This document shows, in pieces, positions 51,229-59,801 of a stretch of DNA of 64,000 nt; position 1 is the first letter of the stretch, and every line of letters starts with the position of its first letter. Below the pieces are notes generated by a model. That model ran no database searches, was not told the DNA's origin, and worked only from the letters and a program-made list of their open reading frames with translations. The stretch lies in NCBI RefSeq assembly GCF_037977235.1, contig NZ_CP150276.1:4340001-4404000 (forward strand), written 5' to 3'. Source of the stretch: Paenibacillus sp. FSL K6-0276 (lineage in GTDB: Bacteria; Bacillota; Bacilli; Paenibacillales; Paenibacillaceae). The position numbers were made by a program, and so were the translations under genes.

Positions 51229-51738
51229 TTATTCCGGTTTAACCAGGAATAGCGGTTGACCGTATTCTACAAGCTGACCATTCTCAGCCAGTACAGACAC
51301 GATTTCACCTTTAATCTCCGCTTCCAGCTCATTCATCAGTTTCATCGCTTCGATAATACATACCGTTGTTTTCTCACCAACACGGTCTCCAACATTAACG
51401 AACGATGGCATTTCCGGAGAAGCGGCACTATAAAAAGTTCCCACCATTGGAGATACAATTTTATGAAGTTTGCCTTCTGCTGCGGCTTGTGGCTGCTGCG
51501 CTGGAGGAACCTCGCTGATTACTGGAAAGGACACTTGCTGCACGCTCTGCGGCTGCGGGGCAGGCGTAAAGGGATAGGCATTATAAGGAGTCGCCTGTAC
51601 TGCTGTTCCATCAGCTTCAGGGCGATCCGGTTTGCGAATTGCAAGCTTCATTCCTTCGCTTTCGATCTCCAACTCATGTACAGAGGAGGTCTGGTCCAGC
51701 AATTTAATTAATTCCTTAATTTCGCTCAACTTGAACAT
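51229..51738 (-). CDS. accB: Acetyl-CoA carboxylase biotin carboxyl carrier protein
   Basis: A 169-residue protein with an N-terminal helical part, a Pro/Gln/Ala-rich linker and a C-terminal biotinyl domain. Biotin attaches to the Lys of EAMKLMNE; IVSPMVGTFYSAASPE is the conserved start of that domain. It lies between spoIIIAH and accC, in the standard Bacillales order. Confidence 0.97.
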   Translation of the reverse strand: MFKLSEIKELIKLLDQTSSVHELEIESEGMKLAIRKPDRPEADGTAVQATPYNAYPFTPAPQPQSVQQVSFPVISEVPPAQQPQAAAEGKLHKIVSPMVGTFYSAASPEMPSFVNVGDRVGEKTTVCIIEAMKLMNELEAEIKGEIVSVLAENGQLVEYGQPLFLVKPE

Positions 51739-51827
51739 ACATCAGTTCACTCCTTCAGCTTTCTCTCGAAGCCACTTCTTAAGCGGACAAGATAACTTTA
51801 TGTATTATATCACAAACGCTAGAAATG

Positions 51828-51857
51828 GAAAGAGCCCGGGGGAACCCGAGCTCTTTC
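51828..51857 (-). terminator. Terminator of the spoIIIA operon
   Basis: On the minus strand GAAAGAGCTCGGG-TTCC-CCCGGGCTCTTTC is followed by CATTTCT. It separates the mother-cell spoIIIA operon from the housekeeping accBC genes. Confidence 0.8.
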
Positions 51858-51885
51858 GTCATTTTCCCTATAATTTCACGTCTAA

Positions 51886-52785
51886 TTATTTCTCAGAAAC
51901 GTATTGAACACTAACTTTATCCTGAGACACACTCAGTTCTTTCATCACGAGATCAACAATGCTAACCGCTTGTTTCACATCCAGCTTGTCGCTGAGCACG
52001 ACCACTTTATAGCTGTCACCAGCTTCTTCCTTCACGATGGCTTCACCATATTTTTGTTGAAGCTGTTCTTCGATACCCGTAATTTTGGATTCTTTTTCTT
52101 CCAGGTTAAGGAGCTGTTCTTGAGCGACCGCGTTATCAGCAGGTGTCTTTTCCATATCATTGATCAAGGTGAGCAAGTCTCGTTGGCTCTTTAGATTCTT
52201 TTGCTCGCGTTCATACAGGTAGTTAGTAAACATGCTGCTCGCCGATACGCTTTGTGAAGCTACTTCATCCAAGATTTCTTTGTCATTCTTAGCAGGGGTT
52301 TTGGTTGTTGTATTAGTCGCTGTATCTTTAGCTGCTGTATCTTTAGTTGCTGTATCTTTAGCCGCCTTATCGGAAGTTTTACTGTTGTCTTTCGCAGCGG
52401 TGTCAGTCGTAGCTTTCTCTGAGTTGCCACTGTTTGCTGTACCTTTTCCGCTATCATCCTTAACTGCTGTAGTTGCACTGTCATCAGTAGTTGCGGTAGC
52501 TGCACTATCGTCAGTAGCAGTGGTGCCGCTATCTTTATCTACGACTCCTCCATCAGCAACAACTTCACCTTGATTGACTACTTCATTTACAACGATCCCT
52601 TTGTCGCCAACCGTTGGTAATGCTGCGTTTGCTGTGTCTTTTTTCAAGGAATCCACCTGCATTGTCCCTGCTGTATCTTTTGGAATCGAAGCACCTGAGT
52701 CTTCCGTGAATAAATAGTATGCCGAGAGGACAACCATCAAACTAAGCATAGAAACCAACCATATTGTTTGTCTTTTTCCGTTCAT
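51886..52785 (-). CDS. spoIIIAH: SpoIIIAH (mother-cell channel ring protein) with an expanded linker
   Basis: Mother-cell membrane protein that pairs with forespore SpoIIQ across the septum. It has an N-terminal transmembrane helix (IWLVSMLSLMVVLSAYYLF) and a C-terminal ring-building domain from about 190 (ILDEVASQSVSASSMFTNYLYEREQ to VSVQYVSEK). It has 299 residues against about 218 in B. subtilis. The excess is a low-complexity Thr/Ala/Asp/Lys linker (about 85-165) including 15-bp tandem repeats. Confidence 0.92.
   Translation of the reverse strand: MNGKRQTIWLVSMLSLMVVLSAYYLFTEDSGASIPKDTAGTMQVDSLKKDTANAALPTVGDKGIVVNEVVNQGEVVADGGVVDKDSGTTATDDSAATATTDDSATTAVKDDSGKGTANSGNSEKATTDTAAKDNSKTSDKAAKDTATKDTAAKDTATNTTTKTPAKNDKEILDEVASQSVSASSMFTNYLYEREQKNLKSQRDLLTLINDMEKTPADNAVAQEQLLNLEEKESKITGIEEQLQQKYGEAIVKEEAGDSYKVVVLSDKLDVKQAVSIVDLVMKELSVSQDKVSVQYVSEK
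52319..52365. repeat. 15-bp tandem repeats in spoIIIAH
   Basis: Three consecutive units of GCTGTATCTTTAG-NN (plus strand), encoding KDTA[A/T] repeats in the SpoIIIAH linker. Such repeats can gain or lose units by slippage without breaking the frame. Confidence 0.8.
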
Positions 52786-52852
52786 TTCATATTCCTCCTA
52801 AAATTTAATCTAATGGCTGCTTCGGAAGCATTCACTTATAGAATTGCTGATG

Positions 52853-53494
52853 CTACTCTTGCTTGCGCGGCACTACCGAGATGCGCTGAATGGGGACATT
52901 CAAGCCTTTTTCGATAGCCTGCTCAATGAGTCCTCGAACAACTTTGTTTTCTGCCCCTTTGGCAACAACTAGTACACCGCGTACCTGAGGTTTGATCCGC
53001 TTCGTTACAATTGGCGTCTCGTCTCCCGATTGCGAGTAGGTTACGATTTCGCCATCCCTCGTATATTGTGTCGTATGACGTTTACCACCACTGGCGTCCG
53101 TCTCTTCACTAAGCTGCTGGGAGTCGTTCATATTACGCACCACGACAATTTCTTCCGTAGACTCCACGGTGACCATGATATCTACGGTACCAACGCCAAC
53201 GATTTTCTCCAAAATTTCCTTCGTCCGGTTCTCTAGTGTCAGTTCAATACTCTCGAACGAGTTAGTCGCTCCAGGATCACTCTGCACTAGCGCTGTTTGG
53301 GAGGACTGATTCAGCGGCGGCTCACGCCCCGTATTCTCGTTATCAATCTTCTTCACATTGACGAAGGAATTGAACAGCATAATCGCTGCGCCCAGCAGAC
53401 CCAGAATGATCAGCCAGCGAAAAGTATGGCTTCTCTTCGGACTGCCAGCCCCGCCACCAGCCCATTGCTCCAGCTTTTTCAGCCAATTGCTCAC
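52853..53494 (-). CDS. spoIIIAG: SpoIIIAG
   Basis: A 213-residue mother-cell protein that forms the large ring of the SpoIIIA-SpoIIQ channel. One transmembrane helix (WLIILGLLGAAIMLFNSFV) and the ring-building domain (ILEKIVGVGTVDIMVTVESTEEIVVVRN, PQVRGVLVVAKGAENKVV) are present. GTG 53494 is seven bases from AGGAGG; the longer frame upstream is not supported. Confidence 0.93.
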   Translation of the reverse strand: MSNWLKKLEQWAGGGAGSPKRSHTFRWLIILGLLGAAIMLFNSFVNVKKIDNENTGREPPLNQSSQTALVQSDPGATNSFESIELTLENRTKEILEKIVGVGTVDIMVTVESTEEIVVVRNMNDSQQLSEETDASGGKRHTTQYTRDGEIVTYSQSGDETPIVTKRIKPQVRGVLVVAKGAENKVVRGLIEQAIEKGLNVPIQRISVVPRKQE

Positions 53495-53534
53495 TCCTAT
53501 CCCTCCTAAAATTGTTAGTTTAGAAGCTACAGAC

Positions 53535-54296
53535 TCATAATTTGACGTTATTCTCACCGCTGCCATCAACATGGATCACATTGGGATCCAAATCCCATTT
53601 TTGTTCCAACAGCTTTACGATGGATTCCATTTCACTTGAAGATGTGTTGTCTTCTGCTACACTTCCGTTCACTGCCTTGAGTTCATCTACAGATACCGAT
53701 CCATTCTCTGGATTAGCACCGATTTTAACTTCTACAGGCTCTACAGGAGTGATAGCAATCGGCGGAGCAGCCGCTGCACTGGAAGTTCCGGGAGCACCTG
53801 TGGTATTAGCTGTTGCTGTGGACATTGAGACCTTCACTGCTGAGATGACAGGGATGTCTTCGTTACCAGTTCCGCCGGATTTCCCCATGCCGAGCGTTAC
53901 GGTGACATTAACCCCTCGTTTGCCAGTCTCGCTGATGATCTGTTCCCTCATCTGTTCAGCAACCTCTTCTGCCGCCAGCTTTAGACTTTGATCCTGACGC
54001 CCCTGTGCAAGCTTTTGCCCATCAGCCAGAATCTTTTCTAATGTGGTATCTCCCTTTCCTCCTCCAGTGAACAAGCCCCCCTCTTTCTCCTGCCGCCCCA
54101 TGGCTATACTCAGCTCGGATATTGCGTCACCTTTAAGGAGAGAAACGATTGGGCTAAGCATGGTAAGTAGAATCAGGAGGCTAAGCACCAGCCTCGCATA
54201 ACGTTCCATGGATTTACTCGGAAGGAGCAACTCAATGAATGACGCTAGTAGCACGACAAGTATGATCTCTCGCAGCCAATCGCCCAACCAGCTCAT
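53535..54296 (-). CDS. spoIIIAF: SpoIIIAF
   Basis: A 253-residue protein with two N-terminal transmembrane helices (LREIILVVLLASFIELLL and LVLSLLILLTMLSPIVSLL) and a C-terminal ring-building-like domain (VNVTVTLGMGKSG). An Ala/Thr/Pro-rich stretch near 165-190 (ATANTTGAPGTSSAAAAPP) lengthens it slightly. Part of the feeding-tube complex between mother cell and forespore. Confidence 0.93.
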   Translation of the reverse strand: MSWLGDWLREIILVVLLASFIELLLPSKSMERYARLVLSLLILLTMLSPIVSLLKGDAISELSIAMGRQEKEGGLFTGGGKGDTTLEKILADGQKLAQGRQDQSLKLAAEEVAEQMREQIISETGKRGVNVTVTLGMGKSGGTGNEDIPVISAVKVSMSTATANTTGAPGTSSAAAAPPIAITPVEPVEVKIGANPENGSVSVDELKAVNGSVAEDNTSSSEMESIVKLLEQKWDLDPNVIHVDGSGENNVKL

Positions 54297-54330
54297 TGTT
54301 TCCCTCCTTAACCAATTAAAAGGATCAAGT

Positions 54331-55572
54331 TCACCTCATCATGACAGTTAAATTGCCAGCGGTTAGCATGATCGTGACGGCCATAAAAAACATTAACGAT
54401 ACAGCTGCCAAAGCTGCGAAAACGTACACCATGCTTTTTCCAATCGTCTGAAGGCAGACTACAATCGGCGTCTCTCCTAGCGGCTGCATCACAGCAGCCG
54501 CTACATTGTAGATCAGAGCAAGCACCAGGATTTTGATCGCTGGAAAAGCACAAAGGAACAAAATTATAATGACACCGGATAGCCCAATGGCGTTCTTCAC
54601 CAGAAGCGAAGCTGAGATTACTGTGTCTGTAGCATCCGCGAACATTTTTCCGATGACCGGAACAAAGTTGCCTGTGATATATTTAGCGGCCCGAATGGTA
54701 ACTCCATCTGTCACCGAACTCGTTATCCCCCTGACTGAAATCACTCCAAGGAACACAGTTAGCAGTACTCCTAGCAATCCAGCCCCGATATTTCTTAGCA
54801 GATTCGCCAACTGGGTCAGCTTGTATTTCTCCGACAACGCACTTACGAGGTGTAGCACCGCCGAGAAGAATAATAGTGGAAAGACAATGGTGTGGATCAG
54901 GGTGCCAACTGTATGAATCATAAAAACAATTAGCGGATGTGTGACCGAGACAGTAACGATGTTCCCCATGGAAGCCAGTAACGCGAATAGCAGCGGAATC
55001 ATGGCCATCATAAAATCAATCATCCGGTCGATAGCATCCTTCGCATAACCTATAGCGATATTGAAGCTGTTCACGGCAATAACGAGCACTACCATATAAC
55101 AGAGCGTATAAGCCACCTTGCTGACCGTTTTTCGCTCAAAAGCGGTTTGTAGCGTCTCCAGTATCATGCTGAGCACACTGACCATAACAATCGTGACCAG
55201 CAGCCTTCCGTTGTATAGCACCTCATGCCACATAAAGCCTAGAAGCCCAGATAATACACTTTGCAGGCTGAGTCCCTTATCCCCTGGAAGCAGCATGTCC
55301 ATAAGTGAAGGTGTTGCCCCGTCTGGAAAAAAACCTCCGTAATCCTTCATCAGTTGATCCCAGTACGACTCCACCTTATCTGTTGGCAGATTGTTCACCT
55401 GACCCTTGACCCACTGGTCTACTGGGGAGGAGTTCCCCGATCCAGGTGCTGGAGTTGCTGGAGAAGCTATGGCCACCTGAGCTGTACCTGCAAACCATAG
55501 AATGAAGAAGCATGGGAGCAGCAGCAGTATTATTTTTAATTTTGGAGGACGAAAAACAATGCACTCTTGCAT
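54331..55572 (-). CDS. spoIIIAE: SpoIIIAE
   Basis: A polytopic membrane protein of 413 residues, possibly the permease-like core of the complex. It has an N-terminal signal-like segment (IILLLLPCFFILWFAGTA) and about seven more hydrophobic helices. Typical sequence includes GVISVRGITSSVTDGVTIRAAKYITGNFVPVIGKMFADA. Confidence 0.95.
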   Translation of the reverse strand: MQECIVFRPPKLKIILLLLPCFFILWFAGTAQVAIASPATPAPGSGNSSPVDQWVKGQVNNLPTDKVESYWDQLMKDYGGFFPDGATPSLMDMLLPGDKGLSLQSVLSGLLGFMWHEVLYNGRLLVTIVMVSVLSMILETLQTAFERKTVSKVAYTLCYMVVLVIAVNSFNIAIGYAKDAIDRMIDFMMAMIPLLFALLASMGNIVTVSVTHPLIVFMIHTVGTLIHTIVFPLLFFSAVLHLVSALSEKYKLTQLANLLRNIGAGLLGVLLTVFLGVISVRGITSSVTDGVTIRAAKYITGNFVPVIGKMFADATDTVISASLLVKNAIGLSGVIIILFLCAFPAIKILVLALIYNVAAAVMQPLGETPIVVCLQTIGKSMVYVFAALAAVSLMFFMAVTIMLTAGNLTVMMR

Positions 55573-55614
55573 AACTTCTCCTCCCTAATCGTTGCTTAGC
55601 TTTCTTCAATTGCT

Positions 55615-56004
55615 TTAAGCAGGTAGCAGCTTCATGACCGTTTCAATAATGATGCTAATAATGGGTACAGCTAGTACCATAATCAGGACTTTTCCAGCGA
55701 GCTCTATTTTGGAAGCAATCGATTCCTGTCCTGCATCACGCACGATCTGTGCTCCAAATTCAGCGATATATGAAATTCCGATGATTTTGAACACGGTCTT
55801 CAAATAGATCATTTCCATCCCCGATGACTCTGCCACCCGCTCCAGTGTGGAAAGTATCATTCCAATCTTGCCGATTAGAAACAGGAAGATCAGAATCCCA
55901 GTGGCAGTAGCGAGGAGAAAGGCGAACATCGGCTTTTGTTCCTTCAGCACGAGAATCAATATGGTCGATATCAGCCCTATTCCAACAACTTGAATGATCT
56001 CCAT
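55615..56004 (-). CDS. spoIIIAD: SpoIIIAD
   Basis: A 129-residue membrane protein with four hydrophobic helices, with the conserved FKIIGISYIAEFGAQIVRDAGQESIASKIELAGK segment. It lies eight bases after spoIIIAC. Confidence 0.95.
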   Translation of the reverse strand: MEIIQVVGIGLISTILILVLKEQKPMFAFLLATATGILIFLFLIGKIGMILSTLERVAESSGMEMIYLKTVFKIIGISYIAEFGAQIVRDAGQESIASKIELAGKVLIMVLAVPIISIIIETVMKLLPA

Positions 56005-56011
56005 AGCACGC

Positions 56012-56215
56012 CTATTGGAAAAGAAAGATCGTTTTTATTTCCTGCAACAGTCCGTCCAGCATTCGAATAACCATAAATAACACGACGACGAACCCGATCA
56101 CGGTGACCCAATGTGCAAAATCTTCTTTCCCCATCTGTTTAAGCACCGTGTGTATCATGGCGATAATTATGCCAATGCCGGCAATTTGAAAAATCGCATT
56201 GACTTCAATATTCAT
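56012..56215 (-). CDS. spoIIIAC: SpoIIIAC
   Basis: A 67-residue protein with two transmembrane helices (IFQIAGIGIIIAMIHTVL and VTVIGFVVVLFMVIRML). ATG 56215 is preferred to a GTG nine bases upstream because GCGAGG then lies eight bases away and homologues begin M-N-I-E/D-V. Confidence 0.94.
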   Translation of the reverse strand: MNIEVNAIFQIAGIGIIIAMIHTVLKQMGKEDFAHWVTVIGFVVVLFMVIRMLDGLLQEIKTIFLFQ

Positions 56216-56228
56216 TCCTGGCACCTCG

Positions 56229-56747
56229 CTAAAAGATCAAAATGACGATCAATGCTCCAAGCAGCAGACCCAGGCTTTTACTCAATTTTTCATATTTGCC
56301 TTGATCCTCTCTGGCCACCGACTCCTCCTGCTTCAATTGCTGCAATGCTAGCGCGATATGAGTGCTCTGATTGGACCTATCGCTTGTGCCGAGAGTACAA
56401 CTGAGCTGGCGGAGAATCTCTTTTTCTGTCCCCTTCAATGCGGTAGACTTCCAATGCGCCTCCATAGCCCTCTGGATGGCATCCTGGGCGCTTCGGTCAT
56501 GGGGTGGGCTCATCTCCTCAGCTGTTTTAACAAACAACGTTTTGAGCGGTTCCTTAGACTGAATTCCAATACGCCGCATAGCTTCAGGCAATGGGGTAAA
56601 GCCGTACATAATTTCTGTTTCCAGCCGCTGTAGCGCTGCTATTAAGCCTCTGATATGTCTGGGCCTGTCTGCATATTGTTTTGCAAATTGGAGCCCTGCC
56701 AGCGTGCCTGCCAGCACAATCAGCACGGCACCGAATAGCTTAAGCAT
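56229..56747 (-). CDS. spoIIIAB: SpoIIIAB
   Basis: A 172-residue protein with N- and C-terminal hydrophobic segments (LFGAVLIVLAGTLAGLQFA and SLGLLLGALIVILIF) and a cytoplasmic helical domain similar to type II secretion platform proteins (IRGLIAALQRLETEIMYGFTPLPEAM). ATG 56747 follows GGTGG by eight bases and overlaps the spoIIIAA stop. Confidence 0.95.
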   Translation of the reverse strand: MLKLFGAVLIVLAGTLAGLQFAKQYADRPRHIRGLIAALQRLETEIMYGFTPLPEAMRRIGIQSKEPLKTLFVKTAEEMSPPHDRSAQDAIQRAMEAHWKSTALKGTEKEILRQLSCTLGTSDRSNQSTHIALALQQLKQEESVAREDQGKYEKLSKSLGLLLGALIVILIF

Positions 56748-57741
56748 GTAAATCACCACCTAATCGTTCCCCGGGAGAGATAAGGAGCAATCCTCGTTTT
56801 TGTCCATCCAGAATACGAAAGGAGAGGCCCGCTTCTGAGCGATGCAGAATAACGTATCTCTCGAACATCTTTTGTTCCAATAGCCCGCCAAGCCCAGGCC
56901 TACGAGCCAGTTCTATTACTTCTTTACCGTGAGCCGAAGCAACGACTGATATTCCAGCATGCAGCGCTTCGGTGACTGCTTCAGCGTCTTCAGGACGACC
57001 AATCTCATCAGCGATCAATACATCAGGTGACAAGGAACGAATCATCATCATCATGCCTTCTGCTTTGGGACAACCGTCGAGGATATCTGTACGCGGACCG
57101 ACATCAAAGGCGGGAATTCCGCGCCTGCTTCCGGCAATCTCGGAACGTTCATCGACAATTCCCACCTTCAAACCGGGTCTTCCGCCTTCACGCTTCCCCA
57201 AATCTCCTAAGGAGATTTGTCTTGCGATATCGCGAAGAAGTGTTGTCTTCCCGTGCTGTGGAGGCGAGAGGATCAAGGTGTGCATCATTCGCTGCCTCCC
57301 CTTGTCCAGCAGATAAGGTAGCACTTTATCCGCGACACCGGGGACCTCACGAGCTATACGGACATTGAAGCTAGTTATGTCGCGTAGATGTTCCACACCA
57401 CCACCACTTAGCACCGTCCGACCAGCAAGTCCTATTCGATGGCCGCCGGGAATCGTTATAAACCCCTTTCTCAGCTCTTCTTCCATCGTATATAGTGAAT
57501 GGTTGCTGATCAGATCTAGCAGTCTATGAGTGTCCTCCCGATCCGGCCTATAGGCTTCTTCAGGCCTTTGCGTTACGCTGCCATTTGCTCTAAGAAAGTG
57601 ATATTTACCTGAATAGTTAATCTCCAGCGGACGACCTTCACGGACCCGAATCTCTTCCACCATTCCAAGTAGCGGAAGGGGAAGGCACTTTAATAGTGCT
57701 CTTACTTTTTCAGGAAACAATTGCAACCAATCATCTGCCAT
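56740..57741 (-). CDS. spoIIIAA: SpoIIIAA ATPase
   Basis: Mother-cell ATPase that powers the SpoIIIA complex; 333 residues. The P-loop reads LSPPQHGKTTLLRDI, with Gln-His where many homologues have Gly/Cys-type residues but with GKTT intact; Walker B is DVLIADEIG. ATG 57741 has GGGGG eight bases upstream. First gene of the operon, 82 bp after yqhV. Confidence 0.95.
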   Translation of the reverse strand: MADDWLQLFPEKVRALLKCLPLPLLGMVEEIRVREGRPLEINYSGKYHFLRANGSVTQRPEEAYRPDREDTHRLLDLISNHSLYTMEEELRKGFITIPGGHRIGLAGRTVLSGGGVEHLRDITSFNVRIAREVPGVADKVLPYLLDKGRQRMMHTLILSPPQHGKTTLLRDIARQISLGDLGKREGGRPGLKVGIVDERSEIAGSRRGIPAFDVGPRTDILDGCPKAEGMMMMIRSLSPDVLIADEIGRPEDAEAVTEALHAGISVVASAHGKEVIELARRPGLGGLLEQKMFERYVILHRSEAGLSFRILDGQKRGLLLISPGERLGGDLHA

Positions 57742-57823
57742 ACAAAGTACCCCCAAGTTGTCCTCTATCTAATTGCTTTATTCCATATTTATGCTTGTAC
57801 TCGCTCAATATGCCTATCATCTA

Positions 57824-58087
57824 TCATTTTTTTAGAATCCCGATTAAGAGAAAGGCTACACCGCAACCGACCCAACCCAGTTTGCTCCAAGACAACTGCT
57901 GAGCCATCCCTGTTAAGCCGATAGCTGTCGTCAATATCAAGATCGTTGGGCCTACCAAAGCCAGTCCAGAATTGACTGCGAGCGCCTTATCTACCTGATT
58001 CAACCGCAACATAATCAGCGCAGCTATAATCTCCGCACTCCCCGAGAACAGCCGAAGAATCGCCATCCAACTTACATACTTGTCCAA
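57824..58087 (-). CDS. yqhV: YqhV family protein (DUF2619)
   Basis: An 87-residue membrane protein with three hydrophobic helices (RLFSGSAEIIAALIML, VNSGLALVGPTILILTTAIGL, GWVGCGVAFLLIGIL). YqhV lies directly upstream of spoIIIAA in Bacillus too. TTG 58087 is nine bases from AGGAG. Function unknown. Confidence 0.88.
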   Translation of the reverse strand: MDKYVSWMAILRLFSGSAEIIAALIMLRLNQVDKALAVNSGLALVGPTILILTTAIGLTGMAQQLSWSKLGWVGCGVAFLLIGILKK

Positions 58088-58388
58088 TCCACTCAACTCC
58101 TAACTTTACAAATTCACACCAAATGGTATCTAAGGCTTGTTTGTCTTTCTCTTATCCATGGATATGCGATAATTACTCACTTTAGACAAGAAGAAATGAC
58201 AGAATTGCAAGTCCCACTGTGAAAGAATTCATAGTGCACCCCTATATAAATAAATATAATCAGTACGATAAATTAATTTTTTACGAACACTTCCATCTGT
58301 GGTATCCTTGTTAATTGGAAATATAGTGGTTTTATATTTTCAAAAAGAGCAGACTATAAAGACATAAGAAAAAGAGGGGATTTGTGTC

Positions 58389-59255
58389 ATGCAAGTTCGA
58401 AGTTACGGGTTACCGACCAACATGCGGACCGTAGTCAAACCACTTAAGGAAGTAGCTATCATTATTTTTTCAGCCTTTTTAATTGCAAGTGGGATGCGAT
58501 TATTTCTAATTCCTCATCAGCTTCTGAGCGGTGGGGTAGCAGGGGTGGCTTCCGTCATCGGTTATTTAACGGATCCAAAGTACATCTCCAAGCTTTATTT
58601 TGTGATAAATCTTCCTTTAATTGTCTGGGGATTTATTGCGGTGGGGAAAAAATATATTTTTCTAAGCATGCTTTCAGTAGTAGCCACCACCTGGTTCATG
58701 ACTATTATTCCTGCGGTGCAATTGACCAAGGACCCGATTCTGGCAAGTATTTTCGGCGGGGTAATTATTGCTGGCGGAGTTGGTTTTTCTCTCCGTACCG
58801 GGGGCTCTTCCGGGGGATTTGATATATTAGGCTCGATTATTTCACGTAAGCGGGATATTCCGATGGGGAATATAATGTTCTTAATGGATGGAATGGTTAT
58901 TCTGAGTTTAGGCTTCTTTAAAAGCTGGGACTCCGCCTTGTACGCTATGCTCTGTATTTTCGTGAAGAGTAGAGTAGTCGATATGATCCATATTCGCCAT
59001 GTGAAGCTGACCTGCTTCATTGTTACGAAAGAAAGAGAAAAGATGCTTAATCGTCTTACACAGCTGCCACACGGTATCACAGTCGTCAATGCAGAGGGTG
59101 GATACAGTCATGAGGGAAATACCATGCTAATGACGGTAACGACTCGTTATGAGCTTGCAGATCTGCGGAGGACCATACTTGAGGCGGACCCAAGTTCCTT
59201 CGTCAATGTTGTGGAGACTGTAGAGATTCAGGGCAGGTTCAAACGTTTGGGATAA
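58389..59255 (+). CDS. YitT family membrane protein (DUF161/DUF2179)
   Basis: A 288-residue protein with five or six transmembrane helices in the first 195 residues (GMRLFLIPHQLLSGGVAGVA and LRTGGSSGGFDILGSII are family signatures) and a C-terminal soluble DUF2179 domain (VTKEREKMLNRLTQLPHGITVVNAEGGYSH). AGAGGGG lies upstream of the ATG. It is monocistronic and opposite in direction to its neighbours. Transport is suspected but unproven for the family. Confidence 0.92.
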   Translation: MQVRSYGLPTNMRTVVKPLKEVAIIIFSAFLIASGMRLFLIPHQLLSGGVAGVASVIGYLTDPKYISKLYFVINLPLIVWGFIAVGKKYIFLSMLSVVATTWFMTIIPAVQLTKDPILASIFGGVIIAGGVGFSLRTGGSSGGFDILGSIISRKRDIPMGNIMFLMDGMVILSLGFFKSWDSALYAMLCIFVKSRVVDMIHIRHVKLTCFIVTKEREKMLNRLTQLPHGITVVNAEGGYSHEGNTMLMTVTTRYELADLRRTILEADPSSFVNVVETVEIQGRFKRLG

Positions 59256-59282
59256 ATACGAGGGACTTACATCCTTATAAGT

Positions 59283-59322
59283 AAAAAAGGAACGCTGCAT
59301 TCAAATCTGCAGCGTTCCTTTT
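59283..59322. terminator. Bidirectional terminator after the YitT gene
   Basis: AAAAAAGGAACGCTGCA pairs with TGCAGCGTTCCTTTT across an eight-base loop. Confidence 0.9.
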
Positions 59323-59332
59323 CATATATAAG

Positions 59333-59677
59333 CTATGATATTCGCTTATTTTTAGTAGCGGAAATATACCAGTCATTCACTTCCTTAGTAATTTGATCAC
59401 CTCCAGATTTCTTCCAGTTGGCCACCATCGTGTCGAACTCTTCAATAGGAGATTGACCATAAATGATCTTGGAGTATGTTTGGAGTACCAGTTTCTTCAA
59501 TAACTCATTTTTGGATTTCATGGTTTCGGTCAGAGGTCCTTGGAAGTAATTCTTCATACGAGTATCCTTCTGTTCCATGACGATCTTCATAGCTTCGATA
59601 TTCTCAGGTTTACGAACGGCAGCCGTTGCAATCTCATACGGTGTTTCAGGCGTACCACCGTTTGCCAGCTTGCTCAT
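59333..59677 (-). pseudogene. C-terminal fragment of an extracellular solute-binding lipoprotein
   Basis: An open frame of 114 codons with the C-terminal part of a LipO/family-1 solute-binding protein (YFQGPLTETMKSKNELLKKLVLQTYSKIIYGQSPIEEFD, then WKKSGGDQITKEVNDWY). N-terminal signal, lipobox and first lobe are absent. The upstream boundary abuts the tail of an AraC-type gene on the other strand, so both were cut by one deletion. Confidence 0.8.
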
Positions 59678-59680
59678 TGC

Positions 59681-59734
59681 AAGAAATATTACGGCATAAC
59701 GCCGCAGGAATACCGCAACAAACTCGGTTTGTAA
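59681..59734 (+). pseudogene. C-terminal tail of an AraC-family regulator
   Basis: The plus strand reads KKYYGITPQEYRNKLGL and a TAA, the end of the AraC-type helix-turn-helix domain. Only about 18 codons survive, directly adjoining the solute-binding protein fragment. Confidence 0.75.
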
Positions 59735-59737
59735 GGC

Positions 59738-59782
59738 AAAAAAAGGGGATGACCCGCAGCCAAATGGCTTTAGGACATCCCT
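59738..59782 (-). terminator. Terminator of the aspartokinase gene
   Basis: On the minus strand GGGATG pairs with CATCCC around an inner AGCC/GGCT stem, followed by C-T7. Confidence 0.8.
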
Positions 59783-59801
59783 CTCTCTTACTCAACAGCT
59801 C

